This document shows positions 34,392-43,211 of a DNA stretch of 64,000 bases, in pieces (position 1 is the first letter of the stretch; each line of letters opens with the position of its first letter). The notes below the pieces were generated by a model. The model saw nothing but the letters and a program-made list of their open reading frames with translations. It searched no databases and had not been told where the DNA came from. The DNA comes from Ga0077527 sp964433345 (GTDB lineage: Bacteria > Pseudomonadota > Gammaproteobacteria > Burkholderiales > SG8-41): the NCBI GenBank assembly GCA_964433345.1, contig CAYSQJ010000006.1, positions 1 through 64,000 on the forward strand. Direction: 5' to 3'. The translations under genes were made by a program, and so were the position numbers.

Positions 34392-35624
34392 ATGATCATT
34401 CGCAATTTTCTGCTTCCGCCGGGCACGCTGCCCGGTGCGGGCACCCTGCTCACGGCGCGTGCGCTGCGCGCCTTTGGCGACGGTTTTGTCAGCCTGCTGC
34501 TTCCGTACTATCTGACACTGCTCGGATACGGCGCCTGGGAGATCGGGCTGCTGGTGACCGCGACCCTGCTCGGCTCCGGGCTGATGACTCTCGGTGTCGG
34601 ACTCATTGCCCATCGCCATTCCGCGCGCCACCTGCTGCTGCTGGCAAGCCTGCTGATGGCCGCAACCGGGCTCGCCGTTCCGGCATTGAGCGATTTCTGG
34701 CCATTGTTCGTGGTCGCAGTCGTCGGGACTCTTAACCCCGCTGCCAATGACGTGACCCTGTTCTCGCCGCTGGAGCAGACACTGCTGACCCGAGCGGCCC
34801 CGGCGACGTCCCGCACCGCATTGTTTGCACGCTACAGCCTGATCGGCGCGCTGGTCGCTGCCATCGGCGCACAGGCGGCCGGGCTTCCGGATTTCTACGC
34901 CAGGGATGGCGGTAACGGCCTGCTGCCTGCCGTGAAAGCCATGTTCCTGCTGTATGCCCTGCTGGGTGCGGCAAGCTTTCTGCTGTACCTGCGGCTGTCA
35001 CCGGCGCTGGAATCCGGACGGCATGAACAGCCGGTCCCGTTGGGAAAGTCCCGACGCATCGTTTACACCCTGGCCGGTTTGTTCAGCGTCGATGCATTCG
35101 CCGGCGGCTTCGCCGTCCAATCGCTACTGGCACTATGGCTGTTCCAGCGTTTTGACCTGTCGGTAACCGCTGCGGGAACCATCTTTTTCTGGACCGGTTT
35201 GCTGACCGCTTTCTCGCACCTGGCAGCGGCAAAGGTGGCCGCGCGTTTCGGACTGATCAACACGATGGTCTACACCCATCTTCCGGCGAACCTGTTCCTG
35301 ATCCTGGTGCCCTTCATGCCCACGCTGGAACTGGCCCTGCTGTTCCTGTTCCTGCGCAGCGCGCTGTCATCGATGGACGTTCCGGCCCGGAGTTCCTATG
35401 TCATGGCCGTGGTTTCCCCCGGGGAACGGCCTGCTGCGGCCAGCGTGACTGCCGTGCCGCGCAGTCTGGCGAGCGCGCTGAGCCCGTCACTGGCCGGCGC
35501 GCTTCTGGCCATGAGCACTTTTGGCTGGCCGCTGGTGATCTGCGGCGCATTGAAAATCGTCTACGACCTGGCACTGCTGAAGATGTTCAGCTCGGTTAAG
35601 CCGCCGGAAGAGTCCGGGCGCTGA
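34392..35624 (+). CDS. MFS transporter
   Basis: Integral membrane protein of about 410 residues with twelve predicted segments, for example LLLPYYLTLLGYGAWEIGLL, LLLASLLMAATGLAVPALS and LPANLFLILVPFMPTLELAL. The start of the mature N-terminus (GAGTLLTARALRAFGDGFVS) and the loop SMDVPARSSYVMAVVSPGER are like the group of MFS proteins often annotated as tetracycline/multidrug-type, but the substrate is unknown. The ATG at 34392 (MIIRNFLLPPG) is preferred over the longer frame from 34260, which overlaps the divergent GST gene and looks non-coding. Confidence 0.87.
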   Translation: MIIRNFLLPPGTLPGAGTLLTARALRAFGDGFVSLLLPYYLTLLGYGAWEIGLLVTATLLGSGLMTLGVGLIAHRHSARHLLLLASLLMAATGLAVPALSDFWPLFVVAVVGTLNPAANDVTLFSPLEQTLLTRAAPATSRTALFARYSLIGALVAAIGAQAAGLPDFYARDGGNGLLPAVKAMFLLYALLGAASFLLYLRLSPALESGRHEQPVPLGKSRRIVYTLAGLFSVDAFAGGFAVQSLLALWLFQRFDLSVTAAGTIFFWTGLLTAFSHLAAAKVAARFGLINTMVYTHLPANLFLILVPFMPTLELALLFLFLRSALSSMDVPARSSYVMAVVSPGERPAAASVTAVPRSLASALSPSLAGALLAMSTFGWPLVICGALKIVYDLALLKMFSSVKPPEESGR

Positions 35625-35662
35625 GGCGCGGCAGCAAAGACACCGCTGCCCGCAGGGCGCCG

Positions 35663-36127
35663 TCACTGCATGTTTTGTTCCTCCTGCACGGGCCCCCAGC
35701 GTAGCCAGACCCGCAAGCGGCGGAATCCGTCGCCATCGATGCTGTCATCGGTCACCACCACATGTACCGGCCAGCGTTGCTGCGCGACGCGAATGTTCAA
35801 TACGGTCAAGAAGGTTCCCGCAGTGCTGCTGCCCAGGATGCGGCCGGATTGCCAACTGCCGTCGCGGCGGCCAATCTCCAGTTGCTCCCGGTTGCGGAAC
35901 TGCAGCCGGGTGACCGCGCGGGGACCTTGCCGCAAAGCTTGTCGCCAGATACCGTGGACGGCACTCGCCAGTACGCCGGCCATAAGGACGGCAAGCACGC
36001 CGGAGGGTAGCGGCATGAACAGCAGCAGTCCGCCAATTCCCCCGTGAGCGAACGCCAGAACGAAGGCCAGCCGGTATGCGGGCCGCAGGATCACCGGCGG
36101 AAAGTGGACCTTGTCCATGCCGGCCAT
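35663..36127 (-). CDS. YgfX-like membrane protein (CptA family)
   Basis: Protein of 154 residues (or 151 if the ATG at 36118 is used) with two adjacent membrane segments (YRLAFVLAFAHGGIGGLLLF and VLAVLMAGVLASAVHGIW) and a soluble C-terminal beta-rich domain (REQLEIGRRDGSWQSGRIL, TVLNIRVAQQRWPVHVVVTD). This layout is that of YgfX, which in E. coli is cotranscribed with sdhE and has been described as a toxin acting on cytoskeletal proteins. Here, as in E. coli, it lies divergent from ygfZ, but no sdhE lies beside it. The assignment rests on topology and context more than on sharp motifs. Confidence 0.65.
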   Translation of the reverse strand: MAGMDKVHFPPVILRPAYRLAFVLAFAHGGIGGLLLFMPLPSGVLAVLMAGVLASAVHGIWRQALRQGPRAVTRLQFRNREQLEIGRRDGSWQSGRILGSSTAGTFLTVLNIRVAQQRWPVHVVVTDDSIDGDGFRRLRVWLRWGPVQEEQNMQ

Positions 36128-36172
36128 TGCAGCGTATCAGCCGGAAAAATGCAAAGCCCCCAAAAATTCACA

Positions 36173-36199
36173 TAACATATTGTTTTTATTATATTTTTT
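36173..36199 (+). promoter_or_regulatory. IHF-like AT-rich site (j) between ygfX and ygfZ
   Basis: TAACATATTGTTT (36173-36185) has one mismatch to the IHF consensus and is followed after exactly 8 bases by T6 (36194-36199), the geometry of the lambda H' site. It lies between divergent genes, where a bend could affect both promoters. Confidence 0.5.
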
Positions 36200-36264
36200 C
36201 ATAATTCCCGGCAAAAACAGTATCATGCCTGCCTTTTCATGAACTGCGAATCGATGACGCTGCC

Positions 36265-37149
36265 GTGACTGCCACAACCCTGCCCCAATACACCCTGCTG
36301 CATTTTGGCGGAGCCGATGCACAGTCCTTCCTGCACGGTCAGCTCACCTGCGACGTGCTAGCCCTGAAAAGCGGCCACAGCAGCTACGGCGGATACTGCA
36401 CGCCCAAGGGCCGCCTGCTGGCGACCTTCCTGCTGTGGGCGGATGACGCCGGCTACACGATGCTTCTGCCTGCATCGCTATCCGAAGCCATACGCAAAAG
36501 GCTGTCGATGTACGTCCTGCGCGCGAAGGTCAAGGTCGACATCCCCGACGACGCCGTCATCGGCATTTCCGGCACCGATGCGGCAGTGGATATTGCGAAT
36601 CTCGGAGGCACGAAGCCGGCCTCTCCGCACAGGGTTGAAACCGCGGCCAATGTCCGTACGATCGCGCTGCCGCATGACCGCTACCTGATGCTTGTTCCGC
36701 GCCCGCTTACAGCCGGAATCGAGCCAGCCGCTCCCGGCGTCTGGGAAGGACTGGACGTCATTGCCGGCATACCGTTCATCGTGCCGGCGACGCAGGAACA
36801 ATTCGTACCGCAGATGGTCAATCTCGATCTGATCGGCGCATTGAGTTACAGCAAGGGTTGTTATCCGGGCCAGGAAATCGTCGCCCGCACCCACTACCTC
36901 GGCAAGCTCAAGCAGCGGATGTTCCGCGCCAAACTGGCGGCACCGGCCGCAGCTGGCGACAAGCTGTACTGCACTGAACTCGGTGAGCAGGCGGCAGGCA
37001 TGATCGTCACTGCCGCACCGGCGGGTAGCGGGGAGCAGGAAGTGCTCGCGGTACTGCAGACCGCCCATGCCCAGTCATCCCCGTACCATCTCGGCAGCCT
37101 GCAGGGTCCGCAACTGGACCTGCTGCCCCTGCCCTATGCAGTCCTCTGA
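36265..37149 (+). CDS. ygfZ: Folate-binding protein YgfZ
   Basis: Tetrahydrofolate-binding protein of 294 residues that supports iron-sulfur cluster enzymes, for instance those of the MiaB type. The signature KGCYPGQEIVARTHYLGKLK is present with Cys199. The N-terminal LHFGGADAQSFLHGQLTCDV is the usual start of the GcvT-like fold. The only in-frame start is a GTG at 36265, with no strong ribosome-binding site. A DUF4936 gene follows 15 bases later. The E. coli ygfX/sdhE-ygfZ neighbourhood is partly kept. Confidence 0.93.
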   Translation: MTATTLPQYTLLHFGGADAQSFLHGQLTCDVLALKSGHSSYGGYCTPKGRLLATFLLWADDAGYTMLLPASLSEAIRKRLSMYVLRAKVKVDIPDDAVIGISGTDAAVDIANLGGTKPASPHRVETAANVRTIALPHDRYLMLVPRPLTAGIEPAAPGVWEGLDVIAGIPFIVPATQEQFVPQMVNLDLIGALSYSKGCYPGQEIVARTHYLGKLKQRMFRAKLAAPAAAGDKLYCTELGEQAAGMIVTAAPAGSGEQEVLAVLQTAHAQSSPYHLGSLQGPQLDLLPLPYAVL

Positions 37150-37164
37150 ATCGGTGAAACTCCC

Positions 37165-37446
37165 ATGACCTGGTCTTATTACATCTACTACCGTGTTGAA
37201 CCCTCGCAGGCCGCCGCCTGCGGCGAAGCCGTCAGGAAGATGATGGATGCGATGCATCAGCGCACCGGCATCGGCGGGCGCTTGCTGAAGAAGCGCAATG
37301 AGCCCCTGCTGTGGATGGAAATCTACGAGGGCGTGGCTGACGAGGCCAAATTCGAGTGGGAGCTCGCGGAGGCCGTCGCCGCTGCAGGCATCACGCCACT
37401 GCTGCAACCGGGAAGCAGCCGTCATACCGAGTGTTTCGCGGAATAA
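37165..37446 (+). CDS. DUF4936 family protein
   Basis: Protein of 93 residues starting WSYYIYYRVEPSQAAACGEA, then MMDAMHQRTGIGGRLLKKR, and LLWMEIYEGVADEAKFE. It resembles the DUF4936 group found almost only in betaproteobacteria, which looks like a ferredoxin-like (dimeric alpha-beta barrel) fold. Function is unknown. It lies in a tight series ygfZ, this gene, then the NRDE gene (3-base gap), all on the plus strand, so it is probably cotranscribed with them. Confidence 0.85.
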   Translation: MTWSYYIYYRVEPSQAAACGEAVRKMMDAMHQRTGIGGRLLKKRNEPLLWMEIYEGVADEAKFEWELAEAVAAAGITPLLQPGSSRHTECFAE

Positions 37447-37449
37447 GGC

Positions 37450-38238
37450 ATGTGCCTGATCCTTTTCAGTTTCCGCGCCCATCGCCATTTCCCGCTGGTG
37501 GTTGCAGCGAACCGCGATGAACATTTCAGCCGCCCGGCAGCGGCGGCCGCTTTCTGGGACGATCATCCCGGGGTATATGCAGGCCGCGACCTGGAACAGG
37601 GCGGCACCTGGATGGGCCTCAACACCAGGGGACATTTTGCCGCAGTGACCAATTACCGGCAGGGGCGCCCCGGTGCCGCGGCGCCCCGCTCACGCGGTGC
37701 TCTGGTCAAAAACTTCCTGACCGGCGACAAGTCCGCATCCGCCTACATGGCGGGTATCGACGGCGACCAATACAATCCGTACAGCCTGATCGCTGGTGAC
37801 CTTGACGCACTGTATTTTCAATCCAACCGCGGCAGTGGCGTTCTGCCCGTTGCGCCCGGCATCCACGGCCTGAGCAACCATCTGCTGGACACCCCCTGGC
37901 CGAAGGTGACCGCGGGAATTGCAGCGCTGACCGCCACCCTGAGCAGCGATGATCCGGATGCAATCGGCAGCGCCCTGTTCACCCTGCTCTCCGAGCGGAC
38001 TCCGGCGCAGGACACGCAACTGCCGGATACCGGTATCGAACGTCAGCGTGAACGCGAACTCTCGCCCCCCTTCATCCTCGGCGACCTTTATGGCACGAGG
38101 ACATCCACGCTGTTGCTGGTGCATGCCTCGGGCGAGGTTTTTGTCCACGAAAAACGCTACGGCCCCGGAGGAATGGCACAGGGAGAAGATGTCCGCGCCT
38201 TCCGGCTCGAGCACGCCGCCCGCAGCCTTACCAGCTGA
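37450..38238 (+). CDS. NRDE family protein (TANGO2-like)
   Basis: Protein of 262 residues with the defining N-terminal signature MCLILFSFRAH then VVAANRDEHFSRPA (the NRDE motif) and GRDLEQGGTWMGLNTRGHFA. The initial Met-Cys suggests an N-terminal nucleophile (Ntn) fold with Cys2 exposed after Met removal. Animal TANGO2 relatives affect lipid and mitochondrial metabolism; no bacterial role is settled. Its 3' end overlaps the convergent GNAT gene by 11 bases. Confidence 0.92.
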   Translation: MCLILFSFRAHRHFPLVVAANRDEHFSRPAAAAAFWDDHPGVYAGRDLEQGGTWMGLNTRGHFAAVTNYRQGRPGAAAPRSRGALVKNFLTGDKSASAYMAGIDGDQYNPYSLIAGDLDALYFQSNRGSGVLPVAPGIHGLSNHLLDTPWPKVTAGIAALTATLSSDDPDAIGSALFTLLSERTPAQDTQLPDTGIERQRERELSPPFILGDLYGTRTSTLLLVHASGEVFVHEKRYGPGGMAQGEDVRAFRLEHAARSLTS

Positions 38239-38662
38239 TGGTCATCAGCCGGTGGGGAATGCCGGCCTCCATGAATACCCCGCCCTGCGCAACAAAACCC
38301 TGCCGTACGTAAAACCCGATCGCATGCGTCTGTGCATGCAGTTGCAACGATCGCATGCCCTGCTGCCACGCCTCGCGGATCAGGAATTCCAGAATTGCGC
38401 TGCCTGCCCCCTGACCCCGCCGCTCGCGGATCACTGCCATGCGACCGATATGGCCATCGGGCAGCAACCGGCCGGTCCCCACCGGCAGGCCTTGGGCATC
38501 AATGGCCAGCGCATGCAGCGATACCGCATCGGCCTCGTCCCACTCGAGGTCTTCCGGAACAAGCTGCTCGACGACAAAAACCGCTCGTCGCAGCGCCTGC
38601 AACGCTGCACGGTCATCGAACCATGAGGCGACGCGCACAGTGAATTTCCCGGATTTGCACAT
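38228..38662 (-). CDS. GNAT family N-acetyltransferase
   Basis: Acetyl-CoA-dependent acetyltransferase of about 144 residues. The acetyl-CoA-binding motif A is RMAVIRERRGQGAGSAILEF, and motif B is LHAQTHAIGFYVRQGFVAQG. The N-terminal part (ALRRAVFVVEQLVPEDLEWD) resembles ElaA/PhnO-type proteins. The substrate is unknown. The ATG at 38662 is used; a GTG nine codons later and an upstream extension to 38758 are possible. It is convergent with and overlaps the NRDE gene. Confidence 0.88.
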   Translation of the reverse strand: MCKSGKFTVRVASWFDDRAALQALRRAVFVVEQLVPEDLEWDEADAVSLHALAIDAQGLPVGTGRLLPDGHIGRMAVIRERRGQGAGSAILEFLIREAWQQGMRSLQLHAQTHAIGFYVRQGFVAQGGVFMEAGIPHRLMTISW

Positions 38663-38671
38663 GGCGCTGAT

Positions 38672-38677
38672 TATAAT
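38672..38677 (+). promoter_or_regulatory. Consensus -10 element directly before the class II aldolase gene
   Basis: TATAAT lies eight bases before the ATG at 38686, so transcription would start at or within two bases of the start codon. No good -35 is seen at 16-18 bases. Confidence 0.4.
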
Positions 38678-38685
38678 GAGCCACC

Positions 38686-39867
38686 ATGAAACCGGCCTGG
38701 GATGAAGCGGCTGCACAGCGCTGCAATTCCGAACTTGCACTGCGCGCCTACACTTCACGCCTGATCGGCAGCGATCCGGCGCTGGTGCTGCATGGCGGCG
38801 GCAACACCTCGCTGAAGCTGGATGACACGCTGTACGTCAAGGGCACGGGGTCCAACCTCGCAGACGTGCGCGAAACAGATTTCACCGCGATGGATCTGAC
38901 CGCTTTGCGTGCACTGCTGGCGGATGACAGCCTGCCCGACGCCGAACTGATGCGTCGCATCGACGCCTGCAAAAGAGTGCCGGCAGCGCCCAAACCGTCG
39001 ATCGAAACTCTGCTCCATGCAGCGCTCCCCTTCGACCATGTCGAGCATGCACACGCTGACGCTGTTCTCGCCGTTGCCAACGTGGCCCGGAGCGCAGAGG
39101 CCTGTGCCGCCGCATTTGGCGATCACGCACCGGTGGTACCTTACCGCCATTCCGGCGCCGCACTGGCGCGCGCCTGCAGGTCGGTCTTCGAACGCGAATC
39201 CACCACCAACACCATCGGCCTGATCCTTGCGTTTCATGGCATGGTGGCTTTCGGCGAAACGGCTCGCGACTCCTACGAGAATCTGCGACGGCTGGTCGCC
39301 ATGGCCGAGCGGTATTTGCAAGGCCATGCTGCTGCCGGATACCCTGCAGCAGCGCTCGCGCCGAAAAACCCCGATCTCGCCGCAGCAGAACAGCTGCGGT
39401 CTGCAGTTTCAGCCGTTGCCGGATATCCGCTCGCGATGAAAATCGTCTGCACGCCAGAAACCATGGCTTTCGCGCAGCGGCCGGATCTCGCCACGGTTTC
39501 GCAGCAGGGTCCGCCGACACCCCAGCATGCGATTTTCACCAAGCGGGTGCCGCTGATTGACGGCAACGTCGTCGCCTATGCCACCCGTTACCACGATTAC
39601 CTTGAACGAACGCTGGGCGCGGCAGCCAGAGGTCGCATCGATGCCGCGCCGCGGATCGCGCTGGATCCCCGTTTCGGGCTTTGCGGTTTGGGGGTCAACG
39701 AGCACTACGCCGAAATTGCCGCAGAAATCTACCTGCACGACATTGACATCATCACCCGCGCCTCCACCCACGGCGACTATCGCGCTGCAGGAGAGCATGA
39801 CATTGCACGCGCCGAGCTTGAATACGGCGGTTTTGAACTGCGGGTACGCGCGCAGATGAACCACTGA
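38686..39867 (+). CDS. Class II aldolase/adducin family protein
   Basis: Zinc-dependent aldolase-like protein of 393 residues. The phosphate-binding loop is LVLHGGGNTSLK (residues 33-44). The likely catalytic Glu107 is in PSIETLLH, and the metal ligands are His121 and His123 in EHAHADAV and His184 in AFHGMVAFG. It resembles the aldolase half of the bifunctional aldolase/short-chain dehydrogenases of sugar degradation, without the dehydrogenase half. The gene is 23 bases upstream of mtnA on the same strand, so a role with ribulose-1-phosphate-type sugars (a methylthioribose or deoxyadenosine salvage branch) is plausible. Substrate unproved. Confidence 0.88.
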   Translation: MKPAWDEAAAQRCNSELALRAYTSRLIGSDPALVLHGGGNTSLKLDDTLYVKGTGSNLADVRETDFTAMDLTALRALLADDSLPDAELMRRIDACKRVPAAPKPSIETLLHAALPFDHVEHAHADAVLAVANVARSAEACAAAFGDHAPVVPYRHSGAALARACRSVFERESTTNTIGLILAFHGMVAFGETARDSYENLRRLVAMAERYLQGHAAAGYPAAALAPKNPDLAAAEQLRSAVSAVAGYPLAMKIVCTPETMAFAQRPDLATVSQQGPPTPQHAIFTKRVPLIDGNVVAYATRYHDYLERTLGAAARGRIDAAPRIALDPRFGLCGLGVNEHYAEIAAEIYLHDIDIITRASTHGDYRAAGEHDIARAELEYGGFELRVRAQMNH

Positions 39868-39890
39868 CTTCATTTACACAAGGCCACAGG

Positions 39891-40937
<1,047 letters not shown>

Positions 40938-40948
40938 ACGGCGGAGTC

Positions 40949-41689
40949 TTAGATGGTCAGCCCGCCGCTGACTTCGATCACGGCACCGTTGATGTAGCTT
41001 GCTTCATCAGAAGCCAGAAAGGCGAAGGTATTGGCAATTTCCTCCGGTTTGCCCAATCGCCCCATCGGCACGCGTTCTTCCAGCGCATTGATGACCTTCT
41101 CGGGAACCGTGCTGATGATCGGGGTCGATATAAAGCCCGGGCAAACCGCGTTCGAACGTATGCCCTTGCGTCCCAGTTCACGCGCCCAGGTCTTGGCCAT
41201 GCCGATGACACCGAATTTCGCCGCAGCATAATTCGTTTGTCCGAAATTGCCGTGCAGCCCTACGATCGAAGAAGAATTGAGAATGACGCCTGATTTCTGT
41301 TCGAGCATCTTGTCTACCACTGCCTTGGTGCAGTTGTAGACACCTTTCAGGTTGATGTCGATCACCCGGTCGAACTGCTCTTCCGTCATGTTCTTCAGCT
41401 GCGCATCGGCGACGATACCGGCATTGTTGACCAGGCAATCGACCCGCCCCCATTGACTCACGGTCGCCTTGACCATGGCGTCCAGCGATTTGATGTCCCG
41501 GACATCGGCGATCTGGCCAATCGCTTCTCCGCCGGCGGCCCGGCACTGCGCCACGGTGTCGTCGATCCACTCCTGATTGATGTCACAGACCATCACTTTC
41601 GCACCCTCACGGGCGAATTTGAGCGCTGTGGCCTGTCCGATGCCGCGCCCGGCGCCGGTGATGATTGCTACTTTGTTCTTGAGTCGCAT
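40949..41689 (-). CDS. SDR family oxidoreductase (FabG/acetoacetyl-CoA reductase-like)
   Basis: Short-chain reductase of 246 residues. The cofactor motif is ITGAGRGIGQATA, then NNAGIVADAQL. The catalytic triad is Ser, Tyr and Lys in NSSSIVGLHGNFGQTNYAAAKFG. It ends INGAVIEVSGGLTI. It resembles FabG and PhaB-type enzymes; being away from the fatty-acid cluster and preceded by TGC-rich repeats of the sort bound by PHA regulators, an acetoacetyl-CoA reductase role is a reasonable guess. The ATG at 41689 follows AAAGGCGAC; the upstream extension is non-coding. Confidence 0.88.
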   Translation of the reverse strand: MRLKNKVAIITGAGRGIGQATALKFAREGAKVMVCDINQEWIDDTVAQCRAAGGEAIGQIADVRDIKSLDAMVKATVSQWGRVDCLVNNAGIVADAQLKNMTEEQFDRVIDINLKGVYNCTKAVVDKMLEQKSGVILNSSSIVGLHGNFGQTNYAAAKFGVIGMAKTWARELGRKGIRSNAVCPGFISTPIISTVPEKVINALEERVPMGRLGKPEEIANTFAFLASDEASYINGAVIEVSGGLTI

Positions 41690-41739
41690 GTGTCGCCTTT
41701 GGGAATTGACTACCAGAAATATGCTTATTTGCGGTGCAC

Positions 41740-41768
41740 AATTTATCCCATTTTGGCGCAATGCACAA
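41740..41768 (-). promoter_or_regulatory. Sigma-70 promoter of the SDR gene with repeated operator-like boxes
   Basis: On the minus strand TTGTGC (41763-41768) and TAAATT (41740-41745) are 17 bases apart, about 51 bases before the ATG. AATTGTGCA is repeated, once over the -35 and once just after the -10, which suggests an operator. An IHF-like site lies about 60 bases upstream of the expected start. Confidence 0.55.
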
Positions 41769-41787
41769 TTAACCTGTCTGCACAGTA

Positions 41788-41811
41788 TAACTTATTGATT
41801 TTAAACATTTT
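41788..41811 (+). promoter_or_regulatory. IHF-like site (k) upstream of the SDR promoter
   Basis: TAACTTATTGATT (41788-41800) fits the IHF consensus exactly, with TTTT 7 bases further on. It is followed by TGC-rich repeats (GTGCGCAGCA, TTGCGCAGCAATA) of unknown function. Confidence 0.5.
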
Positions 41812-41897
41812 GTGCGCAGCATATTGCGCAGCAATAGTCGGCGCAAATGGCGCATGACGCCATGCCTTGACTGAACGGAGGAATCACAACTCACTGA

Positions 41898-42377
41898 TTA
41901 TTCGACTATTTCTACCATCGTTCCGACCGGGGTCCGCTCATACAGATCGATTACGTCCGCATTGCGCATGCGGATGCAACCAATCGAACCCGGCGCGCCC
42001 ATGGTCGCGCTGTCAGGACTTCCGTGGATATAGATGTAACGGCGCATGGTATCCACCGCGCCCAGGCGGTTCCTGCCGGGTTCGCAACCCGAAAGCCACA
42101 TGATGCGGGTCAGGATCCAATCTCGTCCGGGAAACGTTGCCCCCAGCGCCGGTGTATATATCTCCCCGGTGGGACGACGGCCGACAAACACCGTGTTCTC
42201 CGGCTGACCCGTGCCGATCTTGGCGCGAACGATATGGCGTCCCAGCGGCGTGCAAAAACTGCCCTTGAGCTGTCCGGTACCCTTCAATGCGCTGGAAATG
42301 ACATAACTTTGCAGCAGACTGCCCTGATCGTCGTGCAGGTCCAGGCGCTGCGACCCGATGTGGATGACGATTTTCAA
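41898..42377 (-). CDS. L,D-transpeptidase family protein (YkuD domain)
   Basis: YkuD-domain protein of 159 residues. The catalytic signature is His118 in IHGSPDSATMG and Ser131, Cys134, Arg136 in GSIGCIRMRN. Such enzymes form 3-3 peptidoglycan crosslinks or attach proteins, using the cysteine. The frame has no signal peptide or membrane anchor (it begins KIVIHIGSQRLDLHDDQG), so how it would reach the periplasm is unclear. Its ATG overlaps the tadA stop by four bases, so it is translated with the guaB-guaA-tadA series. Confidence 0.9.
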   Translation of the reverse strand: MKIVIHIGSQRLDLHDDQGSLLQSYVISSALKGTGQLKGSFCTPLGRHIVRAKIGTGQPENTVFVGRRPTGEIYTPALGATFPGRDWILTRIMWLSGCEPGRNRLGAVDTMRRYIYIHGSPDSATMGAPGSIGCIRMRNADVIDLYERTPVGTMVEIVE

Positions 42378-42829
42378 TTTTTGCCGCGCCGCCTTGCAAA
42401 AAAATCCTGCAATAGGGCCACGGCATCATCGGCCAGCATGCCGCTGCTGACTTCAGCGTGATGATTCAGATGCTGCTGGGCAAACAGGTCGATCGCGCTG
42501 CCACAGGCGCCGGTCTTGGGATCGCGGGCACCGTAGATCAACCGCCGGATGCGTGCATGCATGATCGCGCCCGCACACATCACGCAGGGTTCCAGTGTCA
42601 CGTATAGATCGCAGTCCGTGAGCCGGTAGTTGCCCAGCGCCTTGCCGGCATCACGCATGGCAATGACTTCAGCATGGGCAGTCGGATCACTTCCGGCGAT
42701 GGGCTGATTGTAGCCGCGGCCGACAATGACGCCGTCTTTCACGACTACCGCACCCACCGGCACCTCTCCGGAAGCGGCTGCCTGCGCAGCCAGTTTCAGG
42801 GCTTCCTGCATGTAGGTGGTGTCGTTCAT
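42374..42829 (-). CDS. tadA: tRNA-specific adenosine deaminase
   Basis: Enzyme of 151 residues that deaminates the wobble adenosine of tRNA-Arg(ACG) to inosine. The zinc site is His52 with Glu54 (AHAEVIAMRDA) and Cys82, Cys85 (EPCVMCAGAIMHARI). The C-terminal GACGSAIDLFAQ and LNHHAEVSSG are TadA hallmarks that set it apart from cytidine deaminases. It lies six bases after the ArsC-like gene and overlaps the transpeptidase gene. Confidence 0.95.
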   Translation of the reverse strand: MNDTTYMQEALKLAAQAAASGEVPVGAVVVKDGVIVGRGYNQPIAGSDPTAHAEVIAMRDAGKALGNYRLTDCDLYVTLEPCVMCAGAIMHARIRRLIYGARDPKTGACGSAIDLFAQQHLNHHAEVSSGMLADDAVALLQDFFARRRGKN

Positions 42830-42835
42830 GTGCGT

Positions 42836-43186
42836 TCAGGCAGCTAAGGCCTGTGCATAGAGTTCGGGCTTGAATCCGACCAGCAGTTGCTTGCCGAGGT
42901 CCAGCACGGGTCGCTTGATCATTGACGGCTGCGCCAGCATCAATGCAATGGCCTTGCGCTCATCAAGGCCCTGCTTGTCGGCCTCAGACAACTTGCGGAA
43001 AGTGCTGCCGCCGCGGTTGAGGAGCGTTTCCCAGCCCAGCTCCCTGCACCAGCGCTGCAGGCGCCCTGCATCGATACCTGCAGTCTTGTAATCGTGAAAA
43101 ACGTAGGCGATTTTCCGGTTATCCAGCCAGGCGCGGGCTTTTTTTACTGTGTCGCAGTTGCGGATGCCGTACAGCGTGATGACCAA
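42836..43186 (-). CDS. ArsC/Spx-like reductase, YffB family
   Basis: Thioredoxin-fold protein of about 116 residues. It begins MVITLYGIRNCDTVKKARAW with a single reactive cysteine (Cys11). The family stretch GWETLLNRGGSTFRKLSE and the C-terminal SMIKRPVLDLGKQLLVGF are present. YffB/YfgD-type relatives are called arsenate reductases, but YffB itself appears to be a glutathione-dependent thiol reductase; arsenate activity should not be assumed. The start chosen is a TTG at 43186 with AAGGGGG seven to eight bases upstream; the longer frame to 43285 runs into guaA. Confidence 0.87.
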   Translation of the reverse strand: MVITLYGIRNCDTVKKARAWLDNRKIAYVFHDYKTAGIDAGRLQRWCRELGWETLLNRGGSTFRKLSEADKQGLDERKAIALMLAQPSMIKRPVLDLGKQLLVGFKPELYAQALAA

Positions 43187-43211
43187 TTTCAGGCCCCCTT
43201 GCCGGAATGCC

